Positions 38,670 through 48,064 of a stretch of 64,000 bases of DNA are shown piece after piece (within the stretch, counting starts at the first letter, position 1; every line of letters starts with the position of its first letter). Origin of the DNA: Kutzneria buriramensis. Lineage in GTDB: Bacteria; Actinomycetota; Actinomycetes; Mycobacteriales; Pseudonocardiaceae. The position numbers and the translations under genes are program-made. The stretch is taken from assembly GCF_003387475.1 (NCBI RefSeq), contig NZ_QUNO01000006.1, forward strand, positions 124,001-188,000, given 5' to 3'. A model generated the notes under the pieces. The model saw only the letters and a list, made by a program, of their open reading frames with translations, was not told where the DNA came from and did not search any database.

Positions 38670-39586
38670 CGGGCGTCCTCCCGGTGTGGCTCGGCGCGGT
38701 ACTGGAGTTCGGGATCGGTGATGCGGCGGAAGACTTCCTCGAGCGACGGCGCGCGCGGAGTCAGTTCGACAAGCGCGATGCCGTGCGTGGCGGCCACCGC
38801 AGCGATCTCGCCCGGGTCGAGACCTGTCACCGCCAGGCCCTGGCCGGGTTCCGGCGCCACCGTGGCCCCGCGAGCGGTGAGCAGCGCGGCGAGCGGCGTG
38901 TCACCGGCGGCGCGCACCAGCACGTCGCCGCAGCCCGAGCGGACCAACTCCGCCATGCCGGAGTCCGACAGCAGCCGGCCGCGGGCGAGGATGAGCACGT
39001 GGTCGGCGGTCAGCTGCATCTCGCTCATCAGGTGGCTGGAGATCAGCACCGTGCGGCCCTCGGCGGCCAGCGACCGGATCAGCCCGCGGATCCAGTGCAC
39101 GCCGTCGGGGTCAAGGCCGTTGACCGGCTCGTCGAAGATCAGGATCTGCGGGTCGCCGAGCAGGGCCGCGGCGATCCCGAGCCGCTGCTTCATCCCGAGC
39201 GAGAACCCGCCGACACGCCGATGCCCCACCTCGGCCAGGCCGGTCAGGCGCAGCACCTCGGCAACCCGGCCGTGCGGGATGTCGTTGGTCTGCGCGAGCC
39301 AGCGCAGGTGATCGCGGGCGCGGCGGCCGCCGTGGACGGCGTTCGCGTCGAGCAGCGCGCCGACCTGCCGCAACGGCCGGTCCAGCCCGCGGTAAGGCCG
39401 CCCGTCGACCCGCACGCGGCCGTGTGTCGGCGAGTCCAGGCCGAGGATCAGCCGGATGGCGGTGGATTTGCCCGCACCGTTGGGTCCGAGGAATCCAGTC
39501 ACCCGCCCGGGCAGGATGCGGAAGGTCAGCTGGTCCACCGCGCGGCGGCGGCCGTAGGTCTTGGTCAGCTCGTCGGCTTCGATCAT
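38666..39586 (-). CDS. ABC transporter ATPase, antibiotic-export type
   Basis: A 306-residue ATPase with Walker A GPNGAGKST, a signature region modified to FSLGMKQRL, Walker B ILIFDEPVNGLD and switch His in LISSHLMSEM. The C-terminal extension is typical of exporters such as BcrA. GGGAG lies upstream of ATG 39586. It works with the permease encoded downstream. Export of an envelope-active compound or lipid is the usual family role; the substrate is unknown. Confidence 0.93.
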   Translation of the reverse strand: MIEADELTKTYGRRRAVDQLTFRILPGRVTGFLGPNGAGKSTAIRLILGLDSPTHGRVRVDGRPYRGLDRPLRQVGALLDANAVHGGRRARDHLRWLAQTNDIPHGRVAEVLRLTGLAEVGHRRVGGFSLGMKQRLGIAAALLGDPQILIFDEPVNGLDPDGVHWIRGLIRSLAAEGRTVLISSHLMSEMQLTADHVLILARGRLLSDSGMAELVRSGCGDVLVRAAGDTPLAALLTARGATVAPEPGQGLAVTGLDPGEIAAVAATHGIALVELTPRAPSLEEVFRRITDPELQYRAEPHREDAR

Positions 39587-39696
39587 CGGCACTCCCTTTC
39601 TGGCCGCTCCACCGTGCCGGGACGGCGGGGGAGCCGTCATCGCCGCACGGGCAGGCACCCTGCGGCCTATACCCGTGGGCATACGTCCGGAGAGTG

Positions 39697-40875
39697 ATGC
39701 GCGCGGCGGTGACGCCCGACTACGGTCGGGCGATGGGGATGGACGTGCGCCCGCCGCTGCTGCGGCGGCTGCGGCCGGGACACTGGTTCGCGCTGGACTG
39801 CGTCGCGGCCGTCGCGGTCGCGCTGGTGTGGGGCGGCACGCTACTCGGCGGGCACAGCGACGCGGCGCCGGCGTCGCGGTGGGTCGGTCTGCTCGGCGCC
39901 ACTCTCCTTGCCGTGCCGCTCCTGCTGCGCCGACGGTGGCCGTGGGTGGCGTTCGGGCTGGGTATCCCGGCGTTCGGCATGTCGCTGGCGACGTCGGTGG
40001 TGCCGGTGGTGCCGTTCGCTTCCGTGCCGATGGCGCTGGTCGCGTATTCGGTCGCGGCGCGGGGTTCCCGCCGCGCGTACGCGGCGCTCGCGGCGATCCT
40101 GGTCGCGGTCGCCGCCGCAACCGTCTGGAATGGACAGTGGGTGACGGTGCTGCTCCCGGGTGCCGTCGTGGTGATCGGGTGGGGTGCGGGGTCGTTGCGG
40201 GCGCAGTATCGCGGGTACGCGGAAGCCCTTGCGACGCAGCGGGAACGCGAAGCCGACGCGCTGGTCGCCGACGAGCGCCTGCGCATCGCGCGGGAACTGC
40301 ACGACGTCGTCGCACACAGCATGAGCGTGATCACCGTCCAGGCCGACATGGGCCGGCTGGTGTTCGACCGCAAGCCCGCCGCCGCGGCCGCCGCGCTCGG
40401 CGTCATCGAGACCACCGGCCGCGATGCGCTGACGGAGCTGCGCCGGATGCTGGGTGTGTTGCGGGACACCGACTCGCGGGGCGTGCTCGGACCGGCGCCG
40501 GGCCTGGCCGGGCTGGACGGCCTGGTCGCGCGCACGGCGGCCGCCGGAGTCAACGTCGACGTGGTCGTGCGCGGCATGCCACGGCCGCTGCCCGCGGGGG
40601 TCGACGTCTCGGCATACCGGATCGTGCAGGAAGCCCTGACGAACGTGGTCAAGCATGCTGGGACCCCGACGTGCCGCGTCACGATCGCCTACGGGCAGGA
40701 CGCAGTGCTGCTGACGGTCACTGACGACGGCCGTGGCGGGCCGCCCGGCCCAGGCGGGCATGGGCTGGTCGGGATGCGCGAGCGGGCCGCGCTCTGCGCC
40801 GGCGAGCTGCGCGCCGGCCCGGTGCCCGGCGGGTTCGAGGTCGCCGCGCGGCTGCCGGACGGGGACCGCTGGTGA
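39697..40875 (+). CDS. NarL-type sensor histidine kinase
   Basis: A 392-residue kinase with four to five membrane helices in the first 150 residues and almost no external loop. A HisKA_3 dimerisation helix (RIARELHDVVAHSMSVI, phospho-acceptor His) and a short ATPase domain (YRIVQEALTNVVKHAG, VTDDGRGG, GHGLVGMRERAAL) follow. This layout resembles intramembrane-sensing kinases next to ABC exporters. GGAG precedes the ATG at 39697; an ATG at 39733 is also possible. The stop overlaps the regulator GTG. Confidence 0.93.
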   Translation: MRAAVTPDYGRAMGMDVRPPLLRRLRPGHWFALDCVAAVAVALVWGGTLLGGHSDAAPASRWVGLLGATLLAVPLLLRRRWPWVAFGLGIPAFGMSLATSVVPVVPFASVPMALVAYSVAARGSRRAYAALAAILVAVAAATVWNGQWVTVLLPGAVVVIGWGAGSLRAQYRGYAEALATQREREADALVADERLRIARELHDVVAHSMSVITVQADMGRLVFDRKPAAAAAALGVIETTGRDALTELRRMLGVLRDTDSRGVLGPAPGLAGLDGLVARTAAAGVNVDVVVRGMPRPLPAGVDVSAYRIVQEALTNVVKHAGTPTCRVTIAYGQDAVLLTVTDDGRGGPPGPGGHGLVGMRERAALCAGELRAGPVPGGFEVAARLPDGDRW

Positions 40876-41522
40876 TCCGGGTGCTCATCGCCGACGACCA
40901 AGCCCTCGTCCGGGCCGGGTTCCGCGAGATCGTCGGCTCGGCCGACGATCTCGATGTCGTCGGGGAGGCCGCGAACGGCGTGGAGGCGGTCCGGCTGGCG
41001 GCAGTGCACCGGCCCGACGTCGTCGTGATGGACATCCGGATGCCGGAGCTGGACGGCATCGAGGCGACCCGGCGGATCACCGCGGAGCTGACCGGGGTGC
41101 GGGTGCTCGTGCTGACCACGTTCGACCTGGACGAGTACGTGTTCGAGGCCCTGCGCGCCGGTGCGAGCGGCTTTCTGCTCAAGGACACCCCGTCGGCCGA
41201 GCTGCTGGCGGCGATCCGGGTGGTCGCGGCCGGAGATGCGCTACTCGCTCCTGGCGTGACGCGCCGGCTCATCGCGGAATTCGCGGCCCGGCCGGTCGGG
41301 CCGTCCCCGCGCGCGGACCTGCCCACCACGATCACCGCGCGGGAACGGGAAGTCCTCGCCCTGGTCGCGGCCGGGTTGTCCAACGCCGAGATCGGGCTAC
41401 GGCTGCACATCACCGCCGGGACCGCGAAAACCCACGTCGGGCACCTCATGCTCAAACTGGCCGCGCGCGACCGTGTGCACCTGGTGATCCTCGCCTACCG
41501 GGCCGGGCTCGCCGCGATGTGA
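40872..41522 (+). CDS. NarL/LuxR-type response regulator
   Basis: A 216-residue regulator. The receiver domain has IADDQALVRAGF, the phosphorylation site in VVVMDIRMPELDG and the Lys in LLKDT. The LuxR helix-turn-helix is TAREREVLALVAAGLSNAEI followed by TAGTAKTHVGHLMLKL. It is partner of the kinase upstream (GTGA overlap) and probably controls the divergent ABC genes. The 110-base intergenic region 39587-39696 is where its site should lie; I see no clear repeat there. Confidence 0.94.
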   Translation: MIRVLIADDQALVRAGFREIVGSADDLDVVGEAANGVEAVRLAAVHRPDVVVMDIRMPELDGIEATRRITAELTGVRVLVLTTFDLDEYVFEALRAGASGFLLKDTPSAELLAAIRVVAAGDALLAPGVTRRLIAEFAARPVGPSPRADLPTTITAREREVLALVAAGLSNAEIGLRLHITAGTAKTHVGHLMLKLAARDRVHLVILAYRAGLAAM

Positions 41523-42250
41523 ACGAGGAATGGACGAAAATTCCCATGGTTCGCGCCCGTGGTTTGCCGACGACGGCGGGCGGGCAGCCAGCGCTCGTGC
41601 GGAAGAGTCTGCTCACTCTGGTGTGCCTGCTGCTCGCTGGTTGCTCCGGCCAGGCTGTGATCTCCCCGATCGGAGCGCAACCTGCCGGTGTGAACACCCG
41701 GCACACCGCGGAACTGGACGTGGTCGGTGGTGCGAGCTCGGTGCTCGTGCGCTCGGCGAACCTGGGTACCGCGTTGTACCGGACCCAGGATCCGGCCCAG
41801 GTCGAGGTCCAGGGCGACGTGGTACGGGTGTCGGTGCGGTCGGCCGGACCGGGGAACGTGGTCATCGACCTGAACTCTGTTGTGGTGTGGCGGATCGCGT
41901 TGGACGGCGGGGCCAATGAGGAGAACGTCGACCTGTCCGGTGGACGGCTCGCCGAACTCGACTTGCATGCCGGGGCCGGCCGGATCACCGCGGTGCTGCC
42001 ACCGCCGCGGGAGACCGTGCCGGTGCGGATGACCGGCGGCGCGTCCAGCTTCGAGGTCCGGCTGCCCAGTCGGGTCGAGGCGCGGGTGCTGTTCGCCGGC
42101 GGTGCCGGGGAGGCCACCATCGACGGCACGGTCCACACAGGCATCGCGGGCTCGACCGCGCTGGCCACGCCGGGTTGGAACACTGCGGCCAACCGGTACT
42201 CGGTGGAGAACGCGGCTGGCCTCTCGTCGTTCACCCTGGGCCGGAGTTGA
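41519..42250 (+). CDS. Lipoprotein with adhesin-like beta domain (DUF4097/DUF2154 style)
   Basis: A 243-residue predicted lipoprotein. A hydrophobic stretch ends in the lipobox LLAGC (SLLTLVCLLLAGCSGQ). The rest is beta-rich with repeated short segments (VSVRSAGPGNVVIDLNSVVV, LDLHAGAGRITAVLP, MTGGASSFEVRLPSRVEAR), like proteins that report envelope damage. The GTG at 41519 overlaps the regulator stop, implying coupling. A GTG at 41597 would give a more ordinary short signal peptide. Its place as third gene of the two-component operon suggests a sensing or accessory role. Confidence 0.78.
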   Translation: MNEEWTKIPMVRARGLPTTAGGQPALVRKSLLTLVCLLLAGCSGQAVISPIGAQPAGVNTRHTAELDVVGGASSVLVRSANLGTALYRTQDPAQVEVQGDVVRVSVRSAGPGNVVIDLNSVVVWRIALDGGANEENVDLSGGRLAELDLHAGAGRITAVLPPPRETVPVRMTGGASSFEVRLPSRVEARVLFAGGAGEATIDGTVHTGIAGSTALATPGWNTAANRYSVENAAGLSSFTLGRS

Positions 42251-42433
42251 CCCGCTGCGGTCTCACCACTCGGGTAGCGGTCTCGCGGTTGAACATCCAC
42301 CGAGAGCGGTTGGCGGATCACGCACCGTGCAGAGAAACTCGCCTGCTTCCAGAATGATCCCAGTTCCGTGTTGGGGGCGCAGCGCACGTCTGTACTGTTC
42401 GTCCACGCACGCGGCCGGGAACTTCGCTGGAGG

Positions 42434-43876
42434 ATGTCGCACGTGGCCACACCGGAGACGCAACGGCTGGTAGCCGGGAGATACGCACTGCTGGCGGAGC
42501 TGGGCCGCGGTGGCATGGGGGTGGTGTGGCGCGCCGAGGACCGGGTGATCGGACGGCAGGTCGCGGTGAAGGAGCTGCGGCTGCCCGACGGCCTGAACGG
42601 CGAACGCCGCGAGGTGCTGGAGGAACGGGTCCTGAGAGAGGCCCGCAGCGCCGGCCGGCTCAACGACCCGACGGTGGTCACGGTGTTCGACGTGGTGGCC
42701 GACAACGGCAGCCTGTTCCTGGTGATGGAGCTGGTCGAGGCCCCGACGCTGACGCAGTGGGTGAACGCGAACGGCCCAATGCCGCCGGCTATGGCGGCGG
42801 CGCTGGGCACGCAGGTGCTCGCGGCGCTGGAGAGTGCGCACGCGGCCGGCATCGTGCACCGCGACGTGAAGCCCGGCAATATCATGGTGTTGCCCTCGGG
42901 TCGCGTGAAGCTGGCAGACTTCGGCATCGCGCGGATCGACGACGATCCCCGGCTGACCAGCACCGGTGCGGTCGTCGGATCACCGGGTTACCTTGCGCCC
43001 GAACGGATTCAGTACGCCGTGGCGTCGCCGGCGACCGACCTCTGGGCGCTCGGTGCGACGCTGTTCTTCGCGGTGGAGGGCTACGCCGCGTTCGAACGTC
43101 CCACCACCGCCGCCACCCTGTACGCGGTGGCGAACGAGGTGCCGTACCTCAGTCGCTGCCGCGGGCCGCTGGCCTCGGCGGTGATGGGCCTGCTGATCGC
43201 CACGCCGGACGCGCGGCTGTCCGCCGCGCAGGCGATGCACCTATTGGGACTGGCCAGCAGCCAGGTCCAGGCGGGTCCCACCACCCAAGTGGTTACCAAG
43301 CAGGCTCAGGTGCCGGGCAGGCGGTTCACGCGGACGGCGGTGCTGGTCGGCTCGGCGGTGTTGCTGGCCGCCGTGTGCTTTGGTGGCGGGTGGCTGACCG
43401 GTCGGTTCGGCGTCACGGCGACGGCCGTCAGCTCTCCGGCCCTGCAGACGACGTGGACCTACGGCACGGGCGGCCAGATTCCCCAGTTCAAGCTGTACAC
43501 GGGCAGCTGTGCCGGCGGCAGCCTGCAGACCGGCCGGGCCTACACTGCGGCGATCTCGTGCGACCAGCCGCACGACATCGAGGTCTTCGGCAGCAACACG
43601 GAGTTGGACGCCAACTACAAGGGCGGCTACCCGGGTCAGGAGGTGCTGGCCCGGGATGCCGAGGGGTTCTGCGGGTTGCTGTTCGCCAGCGCCAAGATCG
43701 CGCCGGTGGACAAGGACAGCTCGCTGCGGTTCCGTGCGTTGGTGCCCGACCAGCAAGCGTGGGACCACAAGAAGACCGAGGCCGAGCCCGAGGACGGCGC
43801 TCGCGACGTGTTCTGCGTGGTCTCCTCCGCCGACGGCACTCAGCTGAGGAACACCGTCATCGCCAAGCCGTCCTGA
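42434..43876 (+). CDS. Membrane Ser/Thr protein kinase with septum-formation-like external domain
   Basis: A PknB-type kinase of about 480 residues. It has the glycine loop GRGGMGVVW, catalytic Lys in VAVKEL, catalytic loop HRDVKPGN, DFGIAR and APE. After about residue 300 comes one membrane helix (TAVLVGSAVLLAAVCFGGGW). The external domain has paired Cys and the CDQPHDIEVFG and YPGQEVL motifs seen in actinomycete septum-formation proteins, in place of PASTA repeats. The start may be ATG 42434 or GTG 42443; GGAGG is better spaced for the latter. TTGGGG (42371) and TACTGT (42393), 16 bases apart, may be its promoter. Confidence 0.9.
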   Translation: MSHVATPETQRLVAGRYALLAELGRGGMGVVWRAEDRVIGRQVAVKELRLPDGLNGERREVLEERVLREARSAGRLNDPTVVTVFDVVADNGSLFLVMELVEAPTLTQWVNANGPMPPAMAAALGTQVLAALESAHAAGIVHRDVKPGNIMVLPSGRVKLADFGIARIDDDPRLTSTGAVVGSPGYLAPERIQYAVASPATDLWALGATLFFAVEGYAAFERPTTAATLYAVANEVPYLSRCRGPLASAVMGLLIATPDARLSAAQAMHLLGLASSQVQAGPTTQVVTKQAQVPGRRFTRTAVLVGSAVLLAAVCFGGGWLTGRFGVTATAVSSPALQTTWTYGTGGQIPQFKLYTGSCAGGSLQTGRAYTAAISCDQPHDIEVFGSNTELDANYKGGYPGQEVLARDAEGFCGLLFASAKIAPVDKDSSLRFRALVPDQQAWDHKKTEAEPEDGARDVFCVVSSADGTQLRNTVIAKPS

Positions 43877-44052
43877 CCGGTCAGCAGCCCGGCACGACCT
43901 GGTAGTAGCCAGGCGGCGCTCGGACTGGCTCGTCACCATGGCAACGTTCCACAGCCCCATGGCGTCGTTGGAACCTGTGGGGCTCGGTAAGTCATCGCTG
44001 CAGGTGGCAGTTGGGAACCTGACCTTCCGGTAGTGGCTGGGGCGCTGCCCGG

Positions 44053-44600
44053 ATGATCGTCTCGCTGTTGTACCGAGCAACGCGTGCACTGCTGTCCGTG
44101 CCGGTCGTGTTGCTGCGGTGGGAACCGCCAAAGGCGCCGAACTGCTCGTGCTGCGGCACGAGAACGCAGTCCTGCGACGACAGCTCGTGAGAACCCGGGG
44201 TGGGGGCGCCGCAGAATCCAGGGGGGAGCTGGCCCTGCTATGGCACCGGATCGCGCGTCCACGGTCTGGAAGATCCTGAATGCAGCCGGCATCGACCCGG
44301 CACCGCTCCGCACTGGCCCCACTTGGCGCGAATTCCTCACCCGCCCAGGCCGAAGGATCATTGCCGCAGACTTCTTCCGCCTGGACACGATCGCCGGCAA
44401 TCGGCTGTTCGCACTGGCGTCCTCGAGCATCGAACACGGAAGCTCTACGTCATCGGCCTCACGGCACATCCGACCGCGCAGTCGACGCTGTCTTCGGGGC
44501 CGAGGAAATGAAGGTGCTGCTCAGCGCACCCCAGGCGCCGCGCATGAATGCCCACTGCGAGCGGGCTACCGGCACCATCGGCGCCCGTCCTCGGCCGTGA
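44053..44600 (+). pseudogene. Integrase-type transposase pseudogene
   Basis: Pieces in three frames add up to an integrase (rve) transposase: MIVSLLYRATRALLSVPVVL, GAELLVLRHENAVLRRQLVR, STVWKILNAAGIDPAPLRTG, REFLTRPGRRIIAADFF, RKLYVIGLTAHPTAQ and PRMNAHCERATGTIG. Several frameshifts and at least one internal deletion reduce about 1 kb to 0.55 kb. The same family is seen at 62100. The flanks 43877-44052 and 44601-44729 hold nothing else I can support. Confidence 0.8.
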
Positions 44601-44729
44601 ACTCATAGTGAAGGCGCATCACCGATGAGCGTGTTTCCCCGCCGCTCGGCGCGTTGACTTCCGCGTACGGCGGCCGGCCGGCGGCCCAGCGGCTGCGCCG
44701 CGCAGTCAACGGCCACTTGATGACCAAGC

Positions 44730-45176
44730 TCAGGCGAGGGCGGAGGCCAGCAGGACGAAGGCGGCGATGAGGACGGCGACGCGGACGTAGTGGTAGCGGT
44801 CCCAGCGGTTCATCTGCTCCTTCCAGTCCTCGGGCCGGTTCTCGGGGGTCCACGTCTTGCCCCGGTTGTTGATCGGGACGAGCAGCAGCACCGACATGAT
44901 CACGCTCACGATCAGCAGCGCGGCGGCGATGACGACGAGGACGGCGCCGGGGCGATGCCATCCGGCGACGGCCCAAACCGCGCTCAGGACGAGCGAGCCG
45001 ATGTACCAGAACGGCATGAGGGCTCCGAGCATCCGGCCCCCGTGGGCGCGGCCGAGTTGATCACTGTCGGCGGGGAGTGCGTTGAAGATCCGGTTGAGAA
45101 CGAAGGCGACGGAGAACTCCACCCCAACCATCACGCCGACGACCACGATCGTGATGACCTCGAGCGTGCTGAGCAT
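44730..45176 (-). CDS. DUF1772 membrane protein
   Basis: A 148-residue protein with four hydrophobic helices and the DUF1772 features GVEFSVAFVLNRIFNALPAD near the first helix and LLLVPINNRGKTW before the last. The function of the family is unknown. I chose ATG 45176, with AGGGG upstream. Its promoter region carries three evenly spaced palindromes (45194-45257), a sign of tight repression. The divergent regulator expected there has been lost or reduced to fragments. Confidence 0.85.
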   Translation of the reverse strand: MLSTLEVITIVVVGVMVGVEFSVAFVLNRIFNALPADSDQLGRAHGGRMLGALMPFWYIGSLVLSAVWAVAGWHRPGAVLVVIAAALLIVSVIMSVLLLVPINNRGKTWTPENRPEDWKEQMNRWDRYHYVRVAVLIAAFVLLASALA

Positions 45177-45193
45177 GGTGCCCCTCCAGAAAC

Positions 45194-45257
45194 CTAGCGC
45201 TGCTAGCCGGTGAGGCAACGCTAGTACTAGCGGCGCTCGATTGTCTAGCGGTGCTAG
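45194..45257. promoter_or_regulatory. Three phased palindromes upstream of the DUF1772 gene
   Basis: CTAGCGCTGCTAG (45194-45206), CGCTAGTACTAGCG (45219-45232) and CTAGCGGTGCTAG (45245-45257) share CTAGC/GCTAG arms. Their centres are about 25.5 bases apart. Such spacing suggests cooperative binding of repressor dimers on one face of the DNA. Confidence 0.7.
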
Positions 45258-45873
45258 ATTGAGCTGATGTCGGCACCGGAACGTGGTGCTGGCGGTGGCC
45301 GTCACAGCCGGTCCTCCTGGCTGTGCTGCCTGGGCCGACGCTGCTCCTGGTGATGTCAACCACGACTTGACCTGTGGAGGTAGAGCTTCGGTGGGTGGGA
45401 CGGGTGACGTCGCAGCCGTCCCATCCGTCACACGGCCAGGTTCGAGGACCCACAGGCGCCGATGAGCTCCTTCAGCGCCCGGCGCGCGATGTCGGTGAGC
45501 TGTTCGTCGGTGAGGTCTCCGGAATCGTGGCCTCGTCGAGCAGATCGACGTATGACGCGGCAGCGGGGTTGACGCGTCGGCATGCTCGCGTTTGAGCGGC
45601 CAGGGGTACCACGCATGCCCCGAAGCGGCGGACAGAGCAAGGGAATGCGGCCATGTCGAGCAGACCCGCACTGTTCCATGTACCTAGTGTCCTTTTTGGA
45701 AAACAATTTCCAGGCGTAACGTAAGGATGCTTCAACGACGTCGGGATCCCAACAGCGTTGCACTCGCGGCCCGGCGTTGTGACCCACCGCCGGAGGCGCC
45801 GGACTCGCCTTCAGTTGGCCGTGGCGAGGGGCCTGTGGCGGTCTCTGACTGCTGTGTGGGAGAGGACGCTGCG
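45258..45873. other. Region without an intact gene
   Basis: A short frame opens at ATG 45267 (SAPERGAGGGRHSRSSW) and stops after 28 codons; it could be the stub of a divergent regulator. On the minus strand a 30-codon tail ending at 45428 (LTDEQLTDIARRALKELIGA) looks like the C-terminus of a lost helical protein, perhaps a TetR. From 45560 to 45873 I see no gene. Confidence 0.35.
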
Positions 45874-46767
45874 ATGAACACGTCGAGTTGGCTGCCGCGC
45901 GCTGCGCTGCTCGCGCCAGCATTGCTGCTCGGGAGCTCGATGGCCTCGGGCGCCGGGATCCCGAGCCACCCGGCCAATGCCCAGGCGGTCCGTCCCGCCG
46001 CCTGTCCGGCGCCGGTGGCGTTCGGCTCGCTGCCGACGTTCGCTCACATCAACGGAGCCGACGACATCACCGTGGGGCAGGACGGCAACGTCTGGATCAC
46101 CAACGTGACCGGCAACCAGGTCACCGAGCTGAACGCGCAGGGCCGTCTCGTCAAGACCTTCGCCGACGCGCGGAATCCGGAGGGCGTCATCCAACTCCCC
46201 GCCGGCCAGTTCGCACTCGCGGAGCAACGCTCGGATCGGGTGGTCGTCTTCGATCCGGTGAGGAACACGAAACAGGTGTGGGTCCAGCTGACGGCGAACG
46301 GCAACCTGGGCGTCGATGGCCTGGGGCTCGAGCCCGGCATGCTCCTGCTCCCGGACGCCGCCCAGGGCAGGCTGGACACGGTGCCGCTGCCGCCGTTCAG
46401 CGGCGGGCCGAAAGTGGTGGCCAGCAACCTCGGGCGTCCGGTCGCCGCGGCGCCTGTCGGTGACGGCACGATCCTGGTCGCCGTCGAAAACCGGCCCGGC
46501 CTCGACCGGGTCAACCCGAACACCGGGCAGGTCACGGCGATCGGCAGCTTCGGCTCGCTCGACGAAGTCCTTGTCAGGAACGGGATCGCCTACGTGGCCG
46601 ACCTCAGTACCGGCCAGCTGGACGCGGTGAACCTCGCCAGCGGTGCCGTCAGCGTGCTGGTGACCGGCGCCGGGGCGCCGCAAGGCCTGACCTTCCGGCC
46701 CGACGGCCACCTGCTCCTCGTCGACGAGAACTCGGGGAACGTCGCTGTCGCGACGGCCTGCGCCTGA
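45874..46767 (+). CDS. Secreted beta-propeller protein, SMP-30/NHL-like
   Basis: A 297-residue secreted protein. A signal sequence (LPRAALLAPALLLGSSMASG) precedes six-bladed-propeller-style repeats such as ADDITVGQDGNVWITNVTGN, NPEGVIQLPAGQFALAEQRS and APQGLTFRPDGHLLLVDENS. Related proteins are lactonases or simple binding scaffolds; no catalytic metal set is obvious by eye. GGGAGAGG lies upstream of ATG 45874. It is similar in design to the protein at 57560. Confidence 0.82.
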   Translation: MNTSSWLPRAALLAPALLLGSSMASGAGIPSHPANAQAVRPAACPAPVAFGSLPTFAHINGADDITVGQDGNVWITNVTGNQVTELNAQGRLVKTFADARNPEGVIQLPAGQFALAEQRSDRVVVFDPVRNTKQVWVQLTANGNLGVDGLGLEPGMLLLPDAAQGRLDTVPLPPFSGGPKVVASNLGRPVAAAPVGDGTILVAVENRPGLDRVNPNTGQVTAIGSFGSLDEVLVRNGIAYVADLSTGQLDAVNLASGAVSVLVTGAGAPQGLTFRPDGHLLLVDENSGNVAVATACA

Positions 46768-46844
46768 CCAAGTCAACGTCTCACATCGCTTCTCGACGGT
46801 GACCGGCGCGGACCTGATCCTGCTCCTCGACAAGGGGAAGCTCA

Positions 46845-47330
46845 GTCGCGCGCCGGACTGGGTGACCGTGGCGTTCCACGAGTTGGCGACGGTCTGGCTG
46901 CCGGGGAACCTGCCGTTGACGGTCCAGGAGTTGATCGGCGCCGTCCCGCTGTTGGTGACGGTGACACTGGCCTGGAAACAGCCGGGCCAACTGCTGGTGG
47001 TCGACTCGCTCGCGGTGCCCCCACCGGGCGGCGTCGTGGTGGACGAGGACGGGGGAGTGGTCGTCGTGGTGCCACCGCCACCATTGCCGGTCGTGTAGCT
47101 GACCTGTAGGCCGCGGCGCACTGCGTGCCGCAGGACGCCGGCAGTGAGAACGTGTACACCCGCCCGCCGTTGATCAGCGTGTCGTTCGCGTCCAGCACGC
47201 GGATCTGGAACTGGGTGCCACTCGCGGTCGTGGGGGACAGAATGTACGGGTCACTGGCTATCCGGCTTGCGGGCCTGGGGAGTGTGCTGGGCGGCGCGGC
47301 CGGTGCCGGCATGATCAGTTGGTGTTCGGC
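46845..47330 (-). pseudogene. Remnant of a secreted polysaccharide enzyme with a CBM2 module
   Basis: Minus-strand fragments in two frames give RIASDPYILSPTTASGTQFQ with NGGRVYTFSLPASCGTQCAA. After a frameshift near 47105 come a Thr/Pro linker (TTTTTPPSSSTTTPPGGG) and a cellulose-binding family 2 module (FQASVTVTNSGTAPINSWTV, QTVANSWNATVTQSG). The catalytic domain and the module's end are missing. Confidence 0.6.
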
Positions 47331-47968
47331 CGGCCGAAGGTTACGGTGACGTTCTTGAAACCCAGTGACTCCAGCAGGCTGACCAGCATGGCCTTGGTGT
47401 TGCGTTCGGCGTCGGCGGTCAGCTCGCTCTTGCCGGCTGCCTGTTGGATGTCGCGCTGTGCCAGTTCGTAGAGCGCCTGCTGGGAGTTCGGGTTGCCGTT
47501 GAGGAAGTCGTTGATCCTGGTGAACAGTCCCTGCTGCTGCGCGTAGACGTAGGACTGTTTGACGTCCAGTGCCGCTGGCGCCAACTGGGCGTGGTCCAGT
47601 GCGATCGTGGCGGACAGCCGGTCGTCGGACACGTGGACGGCGTTGCCCGTCAGGTGCGAGAAGTCGACGTATGCGTTCACGGTGCCGACACCGACGAACA
47701 TGGTGTCGCTGCCCTCGAGGAAGCTGGGCAGGAACGAGTTGCCCGACGAGATGTCCACGACCACCTGGAAGGTGCCGCTGGCGGCCTCGTACCGGGACAT
47801 CTGAACGATCGACTGGAGCAGAACGGGCCCGGACCGCTCCTGCGTCGTGTCCGCGAATGGATTGCGCAATTGGGGTAACAGTTGTACCGCCGACCCGACC
47901 AACACGGCCCCCAACAGGACGATCGCGGCGACAATCGCGGCGACGGCCCGTTTGTGCCAGGTCCCCAT
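47315..47968 (-). CDS. DUF4230 membrane-anchored protein
   Basis: A 217-residue protein with one N-terminal membrane helix (AVAAIVAAIVLLGAVLVGSA) and an external DUF4230 domain (ATLxxI-type region QSIVQMSRYEAASGTFQVVV, GVGTVNAYVDFSHLT, LDHAQLAPAALDVKQSYVYA). The function of the family is unknown. I chose ATG 47968; the frame is open well upstream. It is divergent from a 49-residue membrane peptide. Confidence 0.8.
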   Translation of the reverse strand: MGTWHKRAVAAIVAAIVLLGAVLVGSAVQLLPQLRNPFADTTQERSGPVLLQSIVQMSRYEAASGTFQVVVDISSGNSFLPSFLEGSDTMFVGVGTVNAYVDFSHLTGNAVHVSDDRLSATIALDHAQLAPAALDVKQSYVYAQQQGLFTRINDFLNGNPNSQQALYELAQRDIQQAAGKSELTADAERNTKAMLVSLLESLGFKNVTVTFGRPNTN

Positions 47969-48064
47969 GCGCACTTGACTCCCTCGCTGCCAGTACCGTG
48001 CTGTCCACGGTTTGATGACGCGGGCGTACGGATATTCATCGTAGGGGAAACACGGGGAGGTGCA

